Source of the DNA: Rhizobium sp. CCGE531
GTDB lineage: Bacteria > Pseudomonadota > Alphaproteobacteria > Rhizobiales > Rhizobiaceae
Direction: 5' to 3'
Length of the DNA: 64,000 nt
Assembly: GCF_003627795.1 (NCBI RefSeq)
Contig: NZ_CP032684.1
Location: 2,953,001 to 3,017,000 of the forward strand
Under the pieces are notes generated by a model. That model had not been told where the DNA came from. It did not search any database and saw nothing but the letters and a program-made list of their open reading frames with translations. The translations under genes and the position numbers were made by a program. The stretch's first letter is position 1. Each line of letters opens with the position of its first letter. Shown piece after piece: positions 53,168 through 62,335 of this stretch.

Positions 53168-54355
53168 TTATTTGGCGGCGACCTTCTCTTCCAGCTTCGG
53201 ATCGACCACGGCGCCCGGGCGAACCCGCTGCAGGCCGTTGACGATGATCCGGTCACCGGCATTCAGGCCAGATGTGACGATGCGCATGCCGTCGGAGCTG
53301 TCGCCAAGGCTGATCGGACGATATTCGACCTTGTTGTCCGCGCTGACTACGAAGACGAACTTCTTGTCCTGGTCGGTGCCGATCGCACGCTCGCTGATGA
53401 GCAGCTTGTTCTCGGCCTTCGGCTGGCCCATGCGGACCCGCACGAACTGACCGGGGATGAGACGACCGCCCGGATTGTCGAACACGGCGCGAACGCTGAC
53501 GGTGCCGCTCGCCGCATCGACTTCATTGTCGATCAACTGCAACTTGCCCTTGATCGGCGTGCCGTTATCGCTTGCCGTCCCGATCTGGACCGGAATCTGC
53601 TCCACCGGCGGAGCCACACCATTGCTGGTGGGCAGCTCGGACAGCGCCTGGGTGACCGTCTGCTCGTTCGCATTGAAGCTTGCATAGATCGGATCGACCG
53701 AAACAAGCGTCGTCAGTGCCGGCGAAGACGAACCGGCAGCGACGAGATTGCCGACTGTGACGGCGATCTTGCCGACGCGGCCGGCGATCGGAGCGCGGAC
53801 CTGCGTATAGTCGAGGTTCAACTGCGCCGTCTGCAAGGCTGCTTGCGCCGCCTTCAGGTTGGCTTCGGCCTCGGCATAGTTGCTTGTGCGCGTGTCCATG
53901 TCGCTCTGCGAAATGGTCTTGTTGTCGAAGAGCTTCTGCCCGCGGCCAACTTCGACCTGGGTCAGATTGAGCCTTGCCTTTGCTGCTCCGACCTGGGCCT
54001 GGGCCTGGGCGACGGCCGCCTCATAGGGTGCGGGATCGATCGTGACAAGCAGGTCGCCCTGCTTGACCAAGGCGCCTTCACGGAAATGCACGGACTGGAT
54101 TGCACCGGCCACACGCGGCCGGATTTCCACTCGGTCGATGGCTTCGAGCCGGCCGGAAAATTCCTGCCAGGAGGTCACGTCGCGCGGCTCGACAGCCGCA
54201 ACGGTGACGGGGATCGCCGGCGGTGCCGCCTTGCTGGCCGTCTCCGTTGCCTGAGCGCCGCGCGGCAGCTCCAGATAAAAAGCCGCGCCTGCAACAGCCG
54301 CAGCAACACCCATGCCGGCGCCCCACAGGGCCCAGCTCTTACCGTTGGACTTCAT
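53168..54355 (-). CDS. RND efflux periplasmic adaptor (MFP)
   Basis: The product is 395 residues from MKSNGKSWALWGAGMGVAA, with AGGAGA just upstream; the longer frame is not real. A signal/anchor helix (about 9-28) is followed by the lipoyl halves (EIRPRVAGAIQSVHFREGA and APIAGRVGKIAVTVG), a coiled-coil hairpin (YEAAVAQAQAQVGAAKARL), and beta-barrel and membrane-proximal domains. It links the permease to an outer-membrane channel. No lipobox Cys is seen, so it is probably membrane-anchored through the N-terminal helix. Confidence 0.95.
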   Translation of the reverse strand: MKSNGKSWALWGAGMGVAAAVAGAAFYLELPRGAQATETASKAAPPAIPVTVAAVEPRDVTSWQEFSGRLEAIDRVEIRPRVAGAIQSVHFREGALVKQGDLLVTIDPAPYEAAVAQAQAQVGAAKARLNLTQVEVGRGQKLFDNKTISQSDMDTRTSNYAEAEANLKAAQAALQTAQLNLDYTQVRAPIAGRVGKIAVTVGNLVAAGSSSPALTTLVSVDPIYASFNANEQTVTQALSELPTSNGVAPPVEQIPVQIGTASDNGTPIKGKLQLIDNEVDAASGTVSVRAVFDNPGGRLIPGQFVRVRMGQPKAENKLLISERAIGTDQDKKFVFVVSADNKVEYRPISLGDSSDGMRIVTSGLNAGDRIIVNGLQRVRPGAVVDPKLEEKVAAK

Positions 54356-54526
54356 GTTGGTCTCTCCTTTGGCCCCGTCTTGGGACACGGGACCGAAAAT
54401 TCCTATTGTCTCAATAAAATCGGGGGCCGAAGCGTCGCGCATCCGCGTGACCACCGCTCCGGTCTCATGCCTTCGACGCCTCATCCAATTCGCGCTTGTC
54501 TCTCGCGGACAGGATACGCTGGTCGA

Positions 54527-55339
54527 TCAAGCCTGCACGTCTTCGACAAAACCCTTGAAACAGCAACAGATGTCCTGCTGCCACGAAGGCCTGTCTTTCG
54601 ACTGCCCGCCGTAGAGAGTGGGCCAGCCTGTCCCGGCGGGAAGGACTTGCTGGCGAACACGGACGCCGGCTGCTTTCAGCCGGCTGCCGTATTCCATGCT
54701 CTCGTCGCGGAGCGGGTCGTCCTCGGCCGTGAGCACCAATGCCGGCGCGAGGCCCGAAAGCCGCGAACAGTATCGAGGCGCTGCATAAGGGTGGCAGACA
54801 CCGCCCAGGAAGCCCAGGTATCGGTTCCAGCCGTCCGTCCAGCGCTCGCGCATGCCGCTTTCCTCCGCCTGGAGGAAAGATTTCGATCCCATGAAAGGAT
54901 CAAGCAAAGGCGAAATCAGCACCTGTCCGTCCAACGAACCGGGCATCTGATCGCGCGCCTTTAAAGCGACACCCGCTGCAACATTGCCACCCGATTCCTC
55001 TCCGGCGACAAACAGCAGCGATTTTTTCGCTCCACCCAGCGCAAGCATGTTCCGCTTGTTGCTGAGATAAGCGAGAATCCCGTAGGCGCATTCGAGCACC
55101 TTCGGAAAAGCATTCTGATTGCCGCTGGTATAATCCGCGGCAACCACGATGGCACCAGCCTCGGCGAGGCTTATCGCCACTGGTCTGTCGGTCGCATGAT
55201 CGGTGTCGAGGAAAGCGCCGCCGTGCAGATAAAGCACAAGAGGTGCCGCCTTCTTCAAACCTTCGCCGTTGTAGATCCGGGCTTCCACGGGCCCCGTAGG
55301 CACGTTTTCCAGCACAACATCTTTCCACGGCGCACTCAT
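54527..55339 (-). CDS. Alpha/beta-hydrolase-fold protein, catalytic residues degenerate
   Basis: The product is 270 residues from MSAPWKDVVLENVP. It has the hormone-sensitive-lipase oxyanion motif LYLHGGAF (HGG at 39-41) and the acid motif EDDPLRDE (207-211). The elbow reads VAGEESGGN (111-119) where relatives have GDSAGGN, so the nucleophile Ser seems displaced or replaced by Glu. No His follows the acid where HGF is expected (PAGTGWPTLYGG). It may be inactive or a binding protein. It lies 171 bp upstream of the efflux adaptor gene on the same strand and is divergent from a LysR gene. Confidence 0.8.
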   Translation of the reverse strand: MSAPWKDVVLENVPTGPVEARIYNGEGLKKAAPLVLYLHGGAFLDTDHATDRPVAISLAEAGAIVVAADYTSGNQNAFPKVLECAYGILAYLSNKRNMLALGGAKKSLLFVAGEESGGNVAAGVALKARDQMPGSLDGQVLISPLLDPFMGSKSFLQAEESGMRERWTDGWNRYLGFLGGVCHPYAAPRYCSRLSGLAPALVLTAEDDPLRDESMEYGSRLKAAGVRVRQQVLPAGTGWPTLYGGQSKDRPSWQQDICCCFKGFVEDVQA

Positions 55340-55474
55340 CGACCCAAATCCTTGTCTGCTCGAGCGAATATGATTCAATTCAGAAGCGGTCTATCACGCT
55401 TTGCAATCACATTCTCGAATGCGGTCTTTGGCGCCCCCATGCCGCATTGCAACAATCACGATAAAAACATATTG

Positions 55475-55494
55475 TTATTCCGCTTCGAGAATAA
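55475..55494. promoter_or_regulatory. Inverted repeat between the hydrolase-fold and lysR genes
   Basis: TTATTC-N8-GAATAA lies in the AT-rich divergent region, 78 bp before the lysR start. A candidate LysR-family operator. Confidence 0.35.
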
Positions 55495-55572
55495 GTAGCC
55501 TATATTCGATCAGACTATTCACGATTACAAACAATCGACTTCTTTTCTTTACGGTCCAGGGACATCATCGAA

Positions 55573-56484
55573 ATGGATCAGTTATCAGCAATGCGGGCAT
55601 TCGCGCGCGTGGTGGAAACGGGTAATTTCACCCGCGCCGCGGCCGCCCTTTCCATGCCGAAGGCGACGGTGACGACGCTCATCCAGTCGCTTGAGGCGCA
55701 TCTGCATGCCAAGCTTCTTAACCGCACGACTCGGCGCGTCATGGTGACGACGGACGGTGCGCTCTATTACGAACGCGCGGTTCAGATCCTTTCGGAAATA
55801 GAAGAGCTGGACGGCAGCATCAGCAATTCGCAGAGCCTGCCGAGCGGGCGCCTGCGCGTCGAAATGGCCGGCGCCTTCGCCGAGAAGATCGTCATGCCGG
55901 CGTTGTGCGATTTCCATCAACGCTATCCCGATATCCATATCGACCTCGGCGTCGGCGACCGTCTGGTGGATTATCTGGCCGAGAATGTCGATTGCGCGCT
56001 CCGCGCCGGCATGCCGAGCGACCAATCTCTGATTGCCCGCCGTGTCGGTGAAATACACCTCGTCACCTGCGCGGCTCCGCTTTACATCGAGAAGCATGGC
56101 TTCCCGGAACGGCCGGAGGATCTGGAAACCAGCCATTATGCGGTCAGCTATTTTCGCGCGCAAACCGGCCGTACGATTCCATTCCTGTTCGAACACGGCA
56201 ACGAGGCACTGGAAATCAGCCCGCGCTACATCCTCTCGGTGAATGACAGCCGCAGCTATCTCCAGGCGGCATTGATGGGGCTCGGCATCGCGCAAGTTCC
56301 CAGCTTCATGGCTCGGGACGCGCTTGCAAGCGGCGAGCTCGTTCCCATTCTTTCCGGCTGGACCCGGCCGTCATTGCCCCTGCACATCGTCTATCCGCCC
56401 AACCGGCACCTCAGCAACAAGGTGCGTGTCTTCGTAGACTGGATGGCGAAATTGCTGGTGACCTCGCGAGTGGGCGAGGCTTGA
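55573..56484 (+). CDS. LysR-family transcriptional regulator
   Basis: The product is 303 residues. The N-terminal winged helix (MRAFARVVETGNFTRAAAAL, MPKATVTTLIQSLEAHLHAK, NRTTRRVMVTTDGALYYERA) is of the DmlR/AaeR-like group. The effector domain is complete. Divergent position next to the hydrolase-fold gene and the efflux operon suggests it regulates them, but no direct evidence exists. Confidence 0.92.
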   Translation: MDQLSAMRAFARVVETGNFTRAAAALSMPKATVTTLIQSLEAHLHAKLLNRTTRRVMVTTDGALYYERAVQILSEIEELDGSISNSQSLPSGRLRVEMAGAFAEKIVMPALCDFHQRYPDIHIDLGVGDRLVDYLAENVDCALRAGMPSDQSLIARRVGEIHLVTCAAPLYIEKHGFPERPEDLETSHYAVSYFRAQTGRTIPFLFEHGNEALEISPRYILSVNDSRSYLQAALMGLGIAQVPSFMARDALASGELVPILSGWTRPSLPLHIVYPPNRHLSNKVRVFVDWMAKLLVTSRVGEA

Positions 56485-56543
56485 AAATGCAGACCACCTT
56501 CTTCCCTATGCTGTGAGAAGAAGGTGGCGCTCATTGCGGACGA

Positions 56544-57002
56544 TCAGTTCCAGGATGCGCCTGCCTGCTGGCGGACCGTCGCGTTCAGGCGATTCCAGAC
56601 ATTGTCGATCGCGATCGAGACTATCAGGGCCGACAGTGCCTTTTCGTCGAAATGTTTTGCTGCCTCGCTCCAGATCTCGTCGCTGACGGCATCCGCCCGG
56701 TCGGCAAGCCGCGTGGCCGCTTCTCCAAGCGCCAGAGCCGCGCGCTCGGCATCCGAGAAATAGGGCATTTCGCGCCAGGCGGAGACGCCGACGATCCGCT
56801 CCATCGTCTCGCCGGCCTTCTGGAGCTTGCGAAAGCCCATATCCGTGCAGACGCTGCAGCCGTTGATCTGGCTGACGCGCAGATGCACGAGGTCCATGAT
56901 ATTTTCCGAAAGACCCTGATCCTTGATCGAATTGCTGACGGCCAGAAGCGCCTGAAGCGTTTCGGGCAGAACGAGGGCTGGGTTCTTCATACGAGCTTGC
57001 AT
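56544..57002 (-). CDS. Carboxymuconolactone-decarboxylase/AhpD-family protein
   Basis: The product is 152 residues from MQARMKNPALVLPETLQ, with an AGAGGA site; a longer frame upstream is less likely. The AhpD-like redox motif is CSVCTDMG (CxxC), preceded by HLRVSQING. Such alkylhydroperoxidase-type proteins are the typical genomic partners of ECF41 sigma factors. It is divergent from the sigma-factor gene, 134 bp away. It probably acts in reductive detoxification, but the substrate is unknown. Confidence 0.9.
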   Translation of the reverse strand: MQARMKNPALVLPETLQALLAVSNSIKDQGLSENIMDLVHLRVSQINGCSVCTDMGFRKLQKAGETMERIVGVSAWREMPYFSDAERAALALGEAATRLADRADAVSDEIWSEAAKHFDEKALSALIVSIAIDNVWNRLNATVRQQAGASWN

Positions 57003-57136
57003 ATCTATTTCCTCTGATTGTGAGAGCATTGTTGCGGCTCAAGTCCTGACGATGCATTTTCCTGCCGATCCGCTGTCACACCGGCCGGATTTCACTCGTC
57101 ATGGGTCTGACGAAACGCGATGAGGGAATGTGACCG
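57003..57136. other. Divergent control region between the AhpD-like and sigma-factor genes
   Basis: A 134-bp gap that must hold both promoters. A near-consensus ECF41 promoter faces the sigma-factor gene. I looked for the mirror promoter facing the AhpD-like gene and did not find a good one. Confidence 0.5.
57074..57100 (+). promoter_or_regulatory. ECF41-type promoter upstream of the sigma-factor gene
   Basis: TGTCACA and CGTC are separated by 16 bp, matching the conserved ECF41 target promoter (TGTCACA, about 16 bp, CGTC). It ends 36 bp before the sigma-factor start and would give autoregulation. Confidence 0.75.
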
Positions 57137-58021
57137 ATGGACGAAAAAAAGTGGCAGGTTGAAAAATTCGAGGCGAACCGGCCGCATCTGCGCGCGGTTG
57201 CCTACCGCATGCTCGGCTCGCGGACAGAGGCCGAAGATGCAGTACAGGAAGCATGGCTGCGCCTGGTCCGGAGCGACACCTCGGACATCGAAAATCTGAG
57301 CGGATGGCTGACGACGGTCGCGGCGCGCATCTGCCTCGACTTGCTGCGTGCCCGTAAATCCCGCCGCGAGGAGCCGCTGACAGTCCATATCCCCGAACCG
57401 ATGGTCATGCATGAAGCCGGAGCCGGCACCGACCCGGAACAGGATGCATTGCTGGCCGATTCCGTCGGTCTTGCCCTCCTTGTCGTGCTGGAAAAACTAA
57501 ACCCGGCCGAACGGCTCGCCTTTGTTCTGCACGATATGTTCGACGTATCTTTCGACGAGATCGCCCCCATCGTCGGCCGCACCACCGTCGCGACACGTCA
57601 GCTTGCAAGCCGCGCCCGCCGCCGCGTGCAAGACACGCCGTCAGCGACCGAGGCCGATCTCACCCGCCAGCGCCACGTCGTCGATGCCTTCTTCACCGCC
57701 TCGCGTCATGGCGACATGCAGGCGCTCCTTGCCGTCCTCGATCCCGAGGCGGTCTTCCGTCCGGATGCGGTTGCGGCACGCATGGGCTCCGTCAGCGAAA
57801 TCCGCGGGCGCGCCGACGTCGCCAAGACCTTCCACGGCCGCGCGCAGGCAGCCCGGCTCGCCGTCATCAACGGCGCGGTCGGCGCCATCGTGGTGATCGG
57901 CGGGCAGTTGCGCATTGCCCTTCACTTCACCGTCGGCCAAGACGGCATGGTCGCGACCATCAGCGCGATGGCCGATCCGGAAGAGCTGCGCAAGCTGGAG
58001 ATCGTCTTGATCGAACCGTAG
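57137..58021 (+). CDS. ECF41-like sigma factor with SnoaL-type C-terminal domain
   Basis: The product is 294 residues. Sigma region 2 (FEANRPHLRAVAYRMLGSRT, EAEDAVQEAWLRL) and region 4 (FDEIAPIVGRTTVATRQLAS) are followed by a C-terminal SnoaL/NTF2-like extension of about 120 residues with INGAVGAIVVIGG. This extension, rather than an anti-sigma factor, controls activity in ECF41 proteins. The DGGGR motif of some ECF41 members is not obvious. An adjacent AhpD-like gene and a matching promoter support the class. Confidence 0.92.
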   Translation: MDEKKWQVEKFEANRPHLRAVAYRMLGSRTEAEDAVQEAWLRLVRSDTSDIENLSGWLTTVAARICLDLLRARKSRREEPLTVHIPEPMVMHEAGAGTDPEQDALLADSVGLALLVVLEKLNPAERLAFVLHDMFDVSFDEIAPIVGRTTVATRQLASRARRRVQDTPSATEADLTRQRHVVDAFFTASRHGDMQALLAVLDPEAVFRPDAVAARMGSVSEIRGRADVAKTFHGRAQAARLAVINGAVGAIVVIGGQLRIALHFTVGQDGMVATISAMADPEELRKLEIVLIEP

Positions 58022-58122
58022 AGCATTTCCGCTTTTCTTCGAACCGCGAAAACGCTCTATCTTCTTGCTTCATTGCGCATTCCGGACGGAAAACCGCTGC
58101 GCACTTTTCCTGGAAATGCCCT
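58021..58122. repeat. Short palindromic intergenic repeat, family B, copy 2
   Basis: A leading hairpin (AGAGCATTTCCGCTTTTCTT to GCGAAAACGCTCT) and then the family-B core (GCATTCCGGACGGAAAACCG, CACTTTTCCTGGAAATGC), as at 27066-27124. It fills the gap between the sigma-factor gene and the AraC gene, which converge here. Confidence 0.8.
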
Positions 58123-58127
58123 GAGAC

Positions 58128-58889
58128 CTATCGCATCTGCGTCGGGCTGGTGCCCGTCAGCCTGCGGAACATGGCGATGAAGGCGGAAGCGTTGCTGTAG
58201 CCCAATTGCGCTGCGATCCGGTGCACCGGCTCGCCGGCCTCGATCAGCGACAGCGCGGCAACGAGTTTCAGCCGCTGGCGCCATTCGTTAAAGGAAAGGC
58301 CAAGATCGTCCTGGCATCGGCGCGACAAAGTACGCTCGGTCGTTCCCATCCTGCGCGCCCATTCCGAGAGGGAGTGCCGGTCGCCGGGATCGGCCTGCAG
58401 CGCACTCAGCACCGGCCCGAGCAGCGGATCGTCGGAGAGCGGCAGATAGCTTTCGCAGCGTGGCGCCAGGCGAATCTGGTCGACCAGAACCTGAGCCAAC
58501 CGCAGATCCTCGGCTGTTTCGGGCATGGTGACATCGCGAGCCGCGAAATCCGCTAGGATCGCCTTCAGCAGCGGACTGATGCTGAGCGTCGAAGGCTTGT
58601 CCGGTAGATCGTGGCAGAGCGCGCGTTCGACATAGACGGTCACATAGCGCAGGTCATGCTGGTTATAGGCGCCATGCATCGTATCCGGCGGCAGCCAGAT
58701 CGCATAATGCGGCGGCGAGAGATAGCGCACGCCCTGAATGTCGAACTCGCAGACACCGATGAGGGCATAGTTGAGCTCGCCCCAAGGCTGGCTCTTTTTG
58801 GGAAAAACCGTACCTGCCCTATAATTCTCGGTTCGGAAGGAAACCGGATTCGGCGGATCACCCTCGATGCGTGGAGACCTGACGGACAT
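58128..58889 (-). CDS. AraC-family transcriptional regulator
   Basis: The product is 253 residues. An N-terminal cupin sensor (YLSPPHYAIWLPPDTMHGAY) is followed by two C-terminal helix-turn-helix motifs (LSEWARRMGTTERTLSRRC and VHRIAAQLGYSNASAFIAMF RRLTG). It is divergent from an EamA-family exporter gene with 138 bp between, and probably regulates it. The gene lies against the family-B repeat, which may help end its transcript. Confidence 0.92.
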   Translation of the reverse strand: MSVRSPRIEGDPPNPVSFRTENYRAGTVFPKKSQPWGELNYALIGVCEFDIQGVRYLSPPHYAIWLPPDTMHGAYNQHDLRYVTVYVERALCHDLPDKPSTLSISPLLKAILADFAARDVTMPETAEDLRLAQVLVDQIRLAPRCESYLPLSDDPLLGPVLSALQADPGDRHSLSEWARRMGTTERTLSRRCQDDLGLSFNEWRQRLKLVAALSLIEAGEPVHRIAAQLGYSNASAFIAMFRRLTGTSPTQMR

Positions 58890-59027
58890 GTCCTCATTTC
58901 GCTACCGTTGTCTTAATCTCGCTATATACCAGAATTCGGACAGACGATAGAAAAGCTTCGGGATGGCGAACCATGTCCGCCCTCCTTCATTTCGCCCCAA
59001 GCCCGGGGATGACGGGAGACCAGTTAC

Positions 59028-59975
59028 ATGAGCACCCAGCCGAACGCTTCCGCATCCATCGTCAGCGCGGCCGGACTTGCGCCGCTACTGACGGTGCTGA
59101 TCTGGTCCGGCAATACCGTCGTCACCAAGGCGTCCGCCGGTGTGATCTCGCCGGGCTCCATCTCCTTCTATCGTTGGTTGCTTGCCTTCCTCGTGCTCCT
59201 GCCCTTCGTCGGCCGTGCCGTATGGCGCAACCGCGCCCTGCTCCGGCAGCATTGGCTGAAGCTCGCCACTCTCGGCGCGCTTGGCATGGTGATCTACCAG
59301 AGCCTCGCCTATGAGGCGGCGAAGACGACCTCTGCCGTCAATATGGGCGTGATGATCGCTTTGATGCCGCTGCTGTCGACGATTTTCGCAAGCCTGCTTG
59401 CCGGCGAAAAATTGAGCATCGCCAGCCTGGCGGGCGGCGTGATTTCCCTGATCGGGCTCATCTATCTGACGTCTCAAGGCGACCCGATGCGGCTCGCGAA
59501 TGGCGGCTTCCATATCGGCGACGGCCTGATGATCATCGCCGTCCTCTCGAATGCGCTTTACGGGGTGATGCTGAGACGGTGGGCGATGCCGATTCCGATG
59601 TGGCAGCAGCTTTTCTGGCAGATCGGTTTCTCGACCCTGCTGCTGATCCCGATCTTCCTGATGGGCGAGATTTCGCCGGTCACCACGGCCAATCTGCCGC
59701 TGATCCTCTATGCCGCGATCCCGACCTCCCTCGTCGCGCCGCTCTGCTGGATGATCGGCATTCAGAAGCTCGGCGCGAGCCGCACCTCGCTGCTGATCAA
59801 TCTCCTGCCCATTATCGTCGCGGCTCTGGCCTGGGCGCTCCTTGGAGAACAGCTGCATGCCTATCATGCGATCGGCGGCGCGCTTGCCCTCATCGGCGTC
59901 GGCCTCGGCCTGCGAAGGGCCCCGGCGAAGAACGATCCGACAGATGAGGCGGGCTGGAAGCCTGAGGAGGCCTGA
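59028..59975 (+). CDS. EamA/DMT-family transporter
   Basis: The product is 315 residues. Ten membrane helices in two EamA repeats are visible (LAPLLTVLIWSGNTVVTKA and YAAIPTSLVAPLCWMIGI as landmarks). A GGGAGACC site precedes the start. Divergent AraC control suggests inducible export of an amino acid, amine or toxic metabolite, with no clue to which. Its stop lies 82 bp before the gntR start. Confidence 0.9.
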   Translation: MSTQPNASASIVSAAGLAPLLTVLIWSGNTVVTKASAGVISPGSISFYRWLLAFLVLLPFVGRAVWRNRALLRQHWLKLATLGALGMVIYQSLAYEAAKTTSAVNMGVMIALMPLLSTIFASLLAGEKLSIASLAGGVISLIGLIYLTSQGDPMRLANGGFHIGDGLMIIAVLSNALYGVMLRRWAMPIPMWQQLFWQIGFSTLLLIPIFLMGEISPVTTANLPLILYAAIPTSLVAPLCWMIGIQKLGASRTSLLINLLPIIVAALAWALLGEQLHAYHAIGGALALIGVGLGLRRAPAKNDPTDEAGWKPEEA

Positions 59976-60057
59976 GCACCGCTCTGCGAAACCCTTTCCT
60001 TTCGCCCGCCCTTCGTTCTACCATGAACGGGTCCTGAGCAGCGAAAAGGAAGCGAGC

Positions 60058-60780
60058 GTGCGCATAGCCCTGGAACCGGTGTCCTCCAGAACGACGATCC
60101 AGGAGAGCGTCTATCAGCAGCTCAAGAACGCGCTCATGGCCGGCAATTTCGATCCCGGCCAGACCCTGACCATCGCCTCGCTCGCCGAAACCTTCGGAAC
60201 CAGCAACATGCCGGTGCGCGAGGCCCTGCGCCGGCTGGCAGCCGAAAATGCGCTTGAGGTCGCAGCCAACGGCTCGGCCCGCATTCCGATCGTCACCCTC
60301 GCCCGGCTGGACGATCTCTGCCGGGCCCGCATCGCCGTGGAAGGCCTGGCCGCCGAACTCGGCATGCCGAACCTCACCCCAACAGACATTGAAACGCTCG
60401 AACGCATTGCCGGCGAACAGCATGTGATCGGCCTCGGCGCCAATGTCTACGACCTGATGGCCAAGAACCAGCAGTTCCATTTCACCATCTACCGCGCCTC
60501 CGGCTCCGAGGTGCTGCTGCAGCTTATCGAAACTTTGTGGCTGCGCTTCGGCCCCTACATGCGCATGCTCTCGGCCTCGGTCGAGCCCTTGATGCGCAGC
60601 GGCGAGCTCGATCCCGCCGGCGAGCATGTTGCCATCGTCAACGCTTTGAAGGCGGGGGACTTCGCCGCAGCCCGCGACGGTGTCGTCGCCGATATCAGCC
60701 GCACTCATGAAATCCTCAGGGATTATTGCCCGGCGACGCAGGACGAGCCGCGCAAGGGCTCCGGCTCGGCGCGTCGCTGA
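60058..60780 (+). CDS. GntR-family regulator with FCD domain
   Basis: The product is 240 residues from a GTG preceded by AGGA (MRIALEPVSSRTT); the frame is open far upstream but not protein-like. The winged helix (QESVYQQLKNALMAGNFDPG, IASLAETFGTSNMPVREALR) and the all-helical FCD ligand domain (RARIAVEGLAAELG, FHFTIYRASGSEVLLQLIE) are typical. FCD regulators respond to organic acids. It lies before a group of PLP and aldolase genes and probably controls them. Confidence 0.92.
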   Translation: MRIALEPVSSRTTIQESVYQQLKNALMAGNFDPGQTLTIASLAETFGTSNMPVREALRRLAAENALEVAANGSARIPIVTLARLDDLCRARIAVEGLAAELGMPNLTPTDIETLERIAGEQHVIGLGANVYDLMAKNQQFHFTIYRASGSEVLLQLIETLWLRFGPYMRMLSASVEPLMRSGELDPAGEHVAIVNALKAGDFAAARDGVVADISRTHEILRDYCPATQDEPRKGSGSARR

Positions 60781-60827
60781 GCCTTCCAAAGGAGATCTAG
60801 AAATTGGTTGAACCTTAAAGTACTTTG

Positions 60828-60841
60828 TGATCAAATGATCA
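60828..60841. promoter_or_regulatory. Candidate GntR operator upstream of the PLP-enzyme gene
   Basis: TGATCA-AA-TGATCA, 41 bp before the start of the next gene and 47 bp after the GntR stop. A repeated self-complementary hexamer is a plausible operator; the GntR link is from position only. Confidence 0.35.
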
Positions 60842-60881
60842 AAATCGAGGTTTCAAACCCAACATCCAGAGCGAGATTCCC

Positions 60882-62162
60882 ATGAGCTCCGCCCCTTCCG
60901 CATCGCAATTCGCCGGTCACAACAGCTTCCCTGTCGACGAGGTCCGCGCCATGTTTCCGGCCATCCGGAAGGCCGGTGATTTCGTCTTTCTCGACAATGC
61001 GGGCGGCGCGCAGGTGCCGCAGACGGTGGTGGATGCGGTTGCCAATCACCTCATCGATTTCAACGTGCAGCGCATGGCGAAATACCAGCACAGCCAGGGC
61101 GTCGACCGCAATCTGGAAGAGGCGCGCGAAAGCGTCGCCATGCTGGTGAATGCTTACAGACCGGAAGAAATCTCCTTCGGCCAGAACGCCACCTCCTTCA
61201 TCCGCCTCGTGAGCCTCGGCATTGCCAAGCTGCTTGGCGAGCGCAACGAGATCGTCGTCACCGACATGGATCACGACGCCAACATCGCCACCTGGATGGC
61301 GCTGGAAGGAGACGGCGCCAAGATCGTGTGGTGGCGCATGCGTGAGGACGGCACGCTGCATACGGAAGATCTGAAGCCGCTGCTCAACGACAAGACCCGC
61401 CTTGTCGCCTGCACCGTCACGGCGCATTCCATCGGCACGATCGTCGACGTTGCCGCCGTCTGTAAACTCGCGCAGCCGGCCGGTGCCGAAACCTTCCTCG
61501 ATTGCGTCCATTACGGCCCGCATGGCCTGATCGACGTTCAGGCTTGGGGTTGCGACTATCTCGTCTGCTCCGGCTACAAGAATTTCTCGCCGCATATGGG
61601 CTTCCTCTGGGGCCGCTACGACGCGCTGGTCAAGCTGCCGACCTTCAAGGAAGACTTCATTCCCGATGTGCCGCCCTACAAGATCGAAGTCGGCACCTTC
61701 ACCTATGAGAACGTCGCCGGCATGAATGCCGCGGTCAAATATCTCGAAGGGCTTGGCCGCCGGTTCCTGCCTGCCGGCGACCATAGCCGCCGCGAGGCGC
61801 TCGCAGCCGCCATGGGTGCGATCCGCCAATACGAGCTGATGCTTTCGCGCGAAATGATTGCCGTGCTGAAGCGCCACGGCGCCACCATCTACGGCATCTC
61901 CGACGAGGCTCGCCTGGAGCAGCGCGTGCCCACCATCTGCTTCAACATGCCCGGCATCACGCCGCAGGAATTCGCCGACGAAATGGGCAAAGAACGCATC
62001 GGCCTGCGCGACGGCCACATGTTCGCACCGCGCTTGATGAAGCGCCTCGGCCTGTCCATGGAAACAGGTGCCATCCGCGTGTCGCTGGTGCATTATAACA
62101 AGGTCGAAGAGATCGCGCGGTTCGATGCGGTCCTGACCGAGATCATGGCGCGGCGCAGTTAA
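60882..62162 (+). CDS. Class-V aminotransferase-fold PLP enzyme (cysteine-desulfurase-like)
   Basis: The product is 426 residues. The PLP lysine lies in [13 protein letters not shown] (near 229), preceded by the cofactor Asp in [32 protein letters not shown] and [18 protein letters not shown] are family landmarks. It resembles the VC1184-type subgroup of class-V enzymes annotated as cysteine desulfurase-like, whose reaction is not settled. No desulfurase catalytic Cys loop is obvious. It is followed by an aldolase gene, so amino-acid breakdown is possible. Confidence 0.88.
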   Translation: MSSAPSASQFAGHNSFPVDEVRAMFPAIRKAGDFVFLDNAGGAQVPQTVVDAVANHLIDFNVQRMAKYQHSQGVDRNLEEARESVAMLVNAYRPEEISFGQNATSFIRLVSLGIAKLLGERNEIVVTDMDHDANIATWMALEGDGAKIVWWRMREDGTLHTEDLKPLLNDKTRLVACTVTAHSIGTIVDVAAVCKLAQPAGAETFLDCVHYGPHGLIDVQAWGCDYLVCSGYKNFSPHMGFLWGRYDALVKLPTFKEDFIPDVPPYKIEVGTFTYENVAGMNAAVKYLEGLGRRFLPAGDHSRREALAAAMGAIRQYELMLSREMIAVLKRHGATIYGISDEARLEQRVPTICFNMPGITPQEFADEMGKERIGLRDGHMFAPRLMKRLGLSMETGAIRVSLVHYNKVEEIARFDAVLTEIMARRS

Positions 62163-62335
62163 GCCGCTCCTGTGAGCGGTGGCGGCGCCCGAACAACTCC
62201 GCCACCGCAATGCCTCCGTGCCGGCGCCTGATCGGCACGGAAGCTGCCCCGAAATTCAGGGCAGATTGCCGCTTCGCAGTTGTATCTTTTCGGTCTATCC
62301 CTCGTTGAGAGGACCGCTGAAATAGGAGGGTGACG
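62163..62335. other. Gap between PLP-enzyme and aldolase genes
   Basis: A 173-bp gap. It begins with a GC-rich inverted repeat around 62163-62205 and ends with a strong AGGAGGG ribosome-binding site. No gene is seen. Confidence 0.4.
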
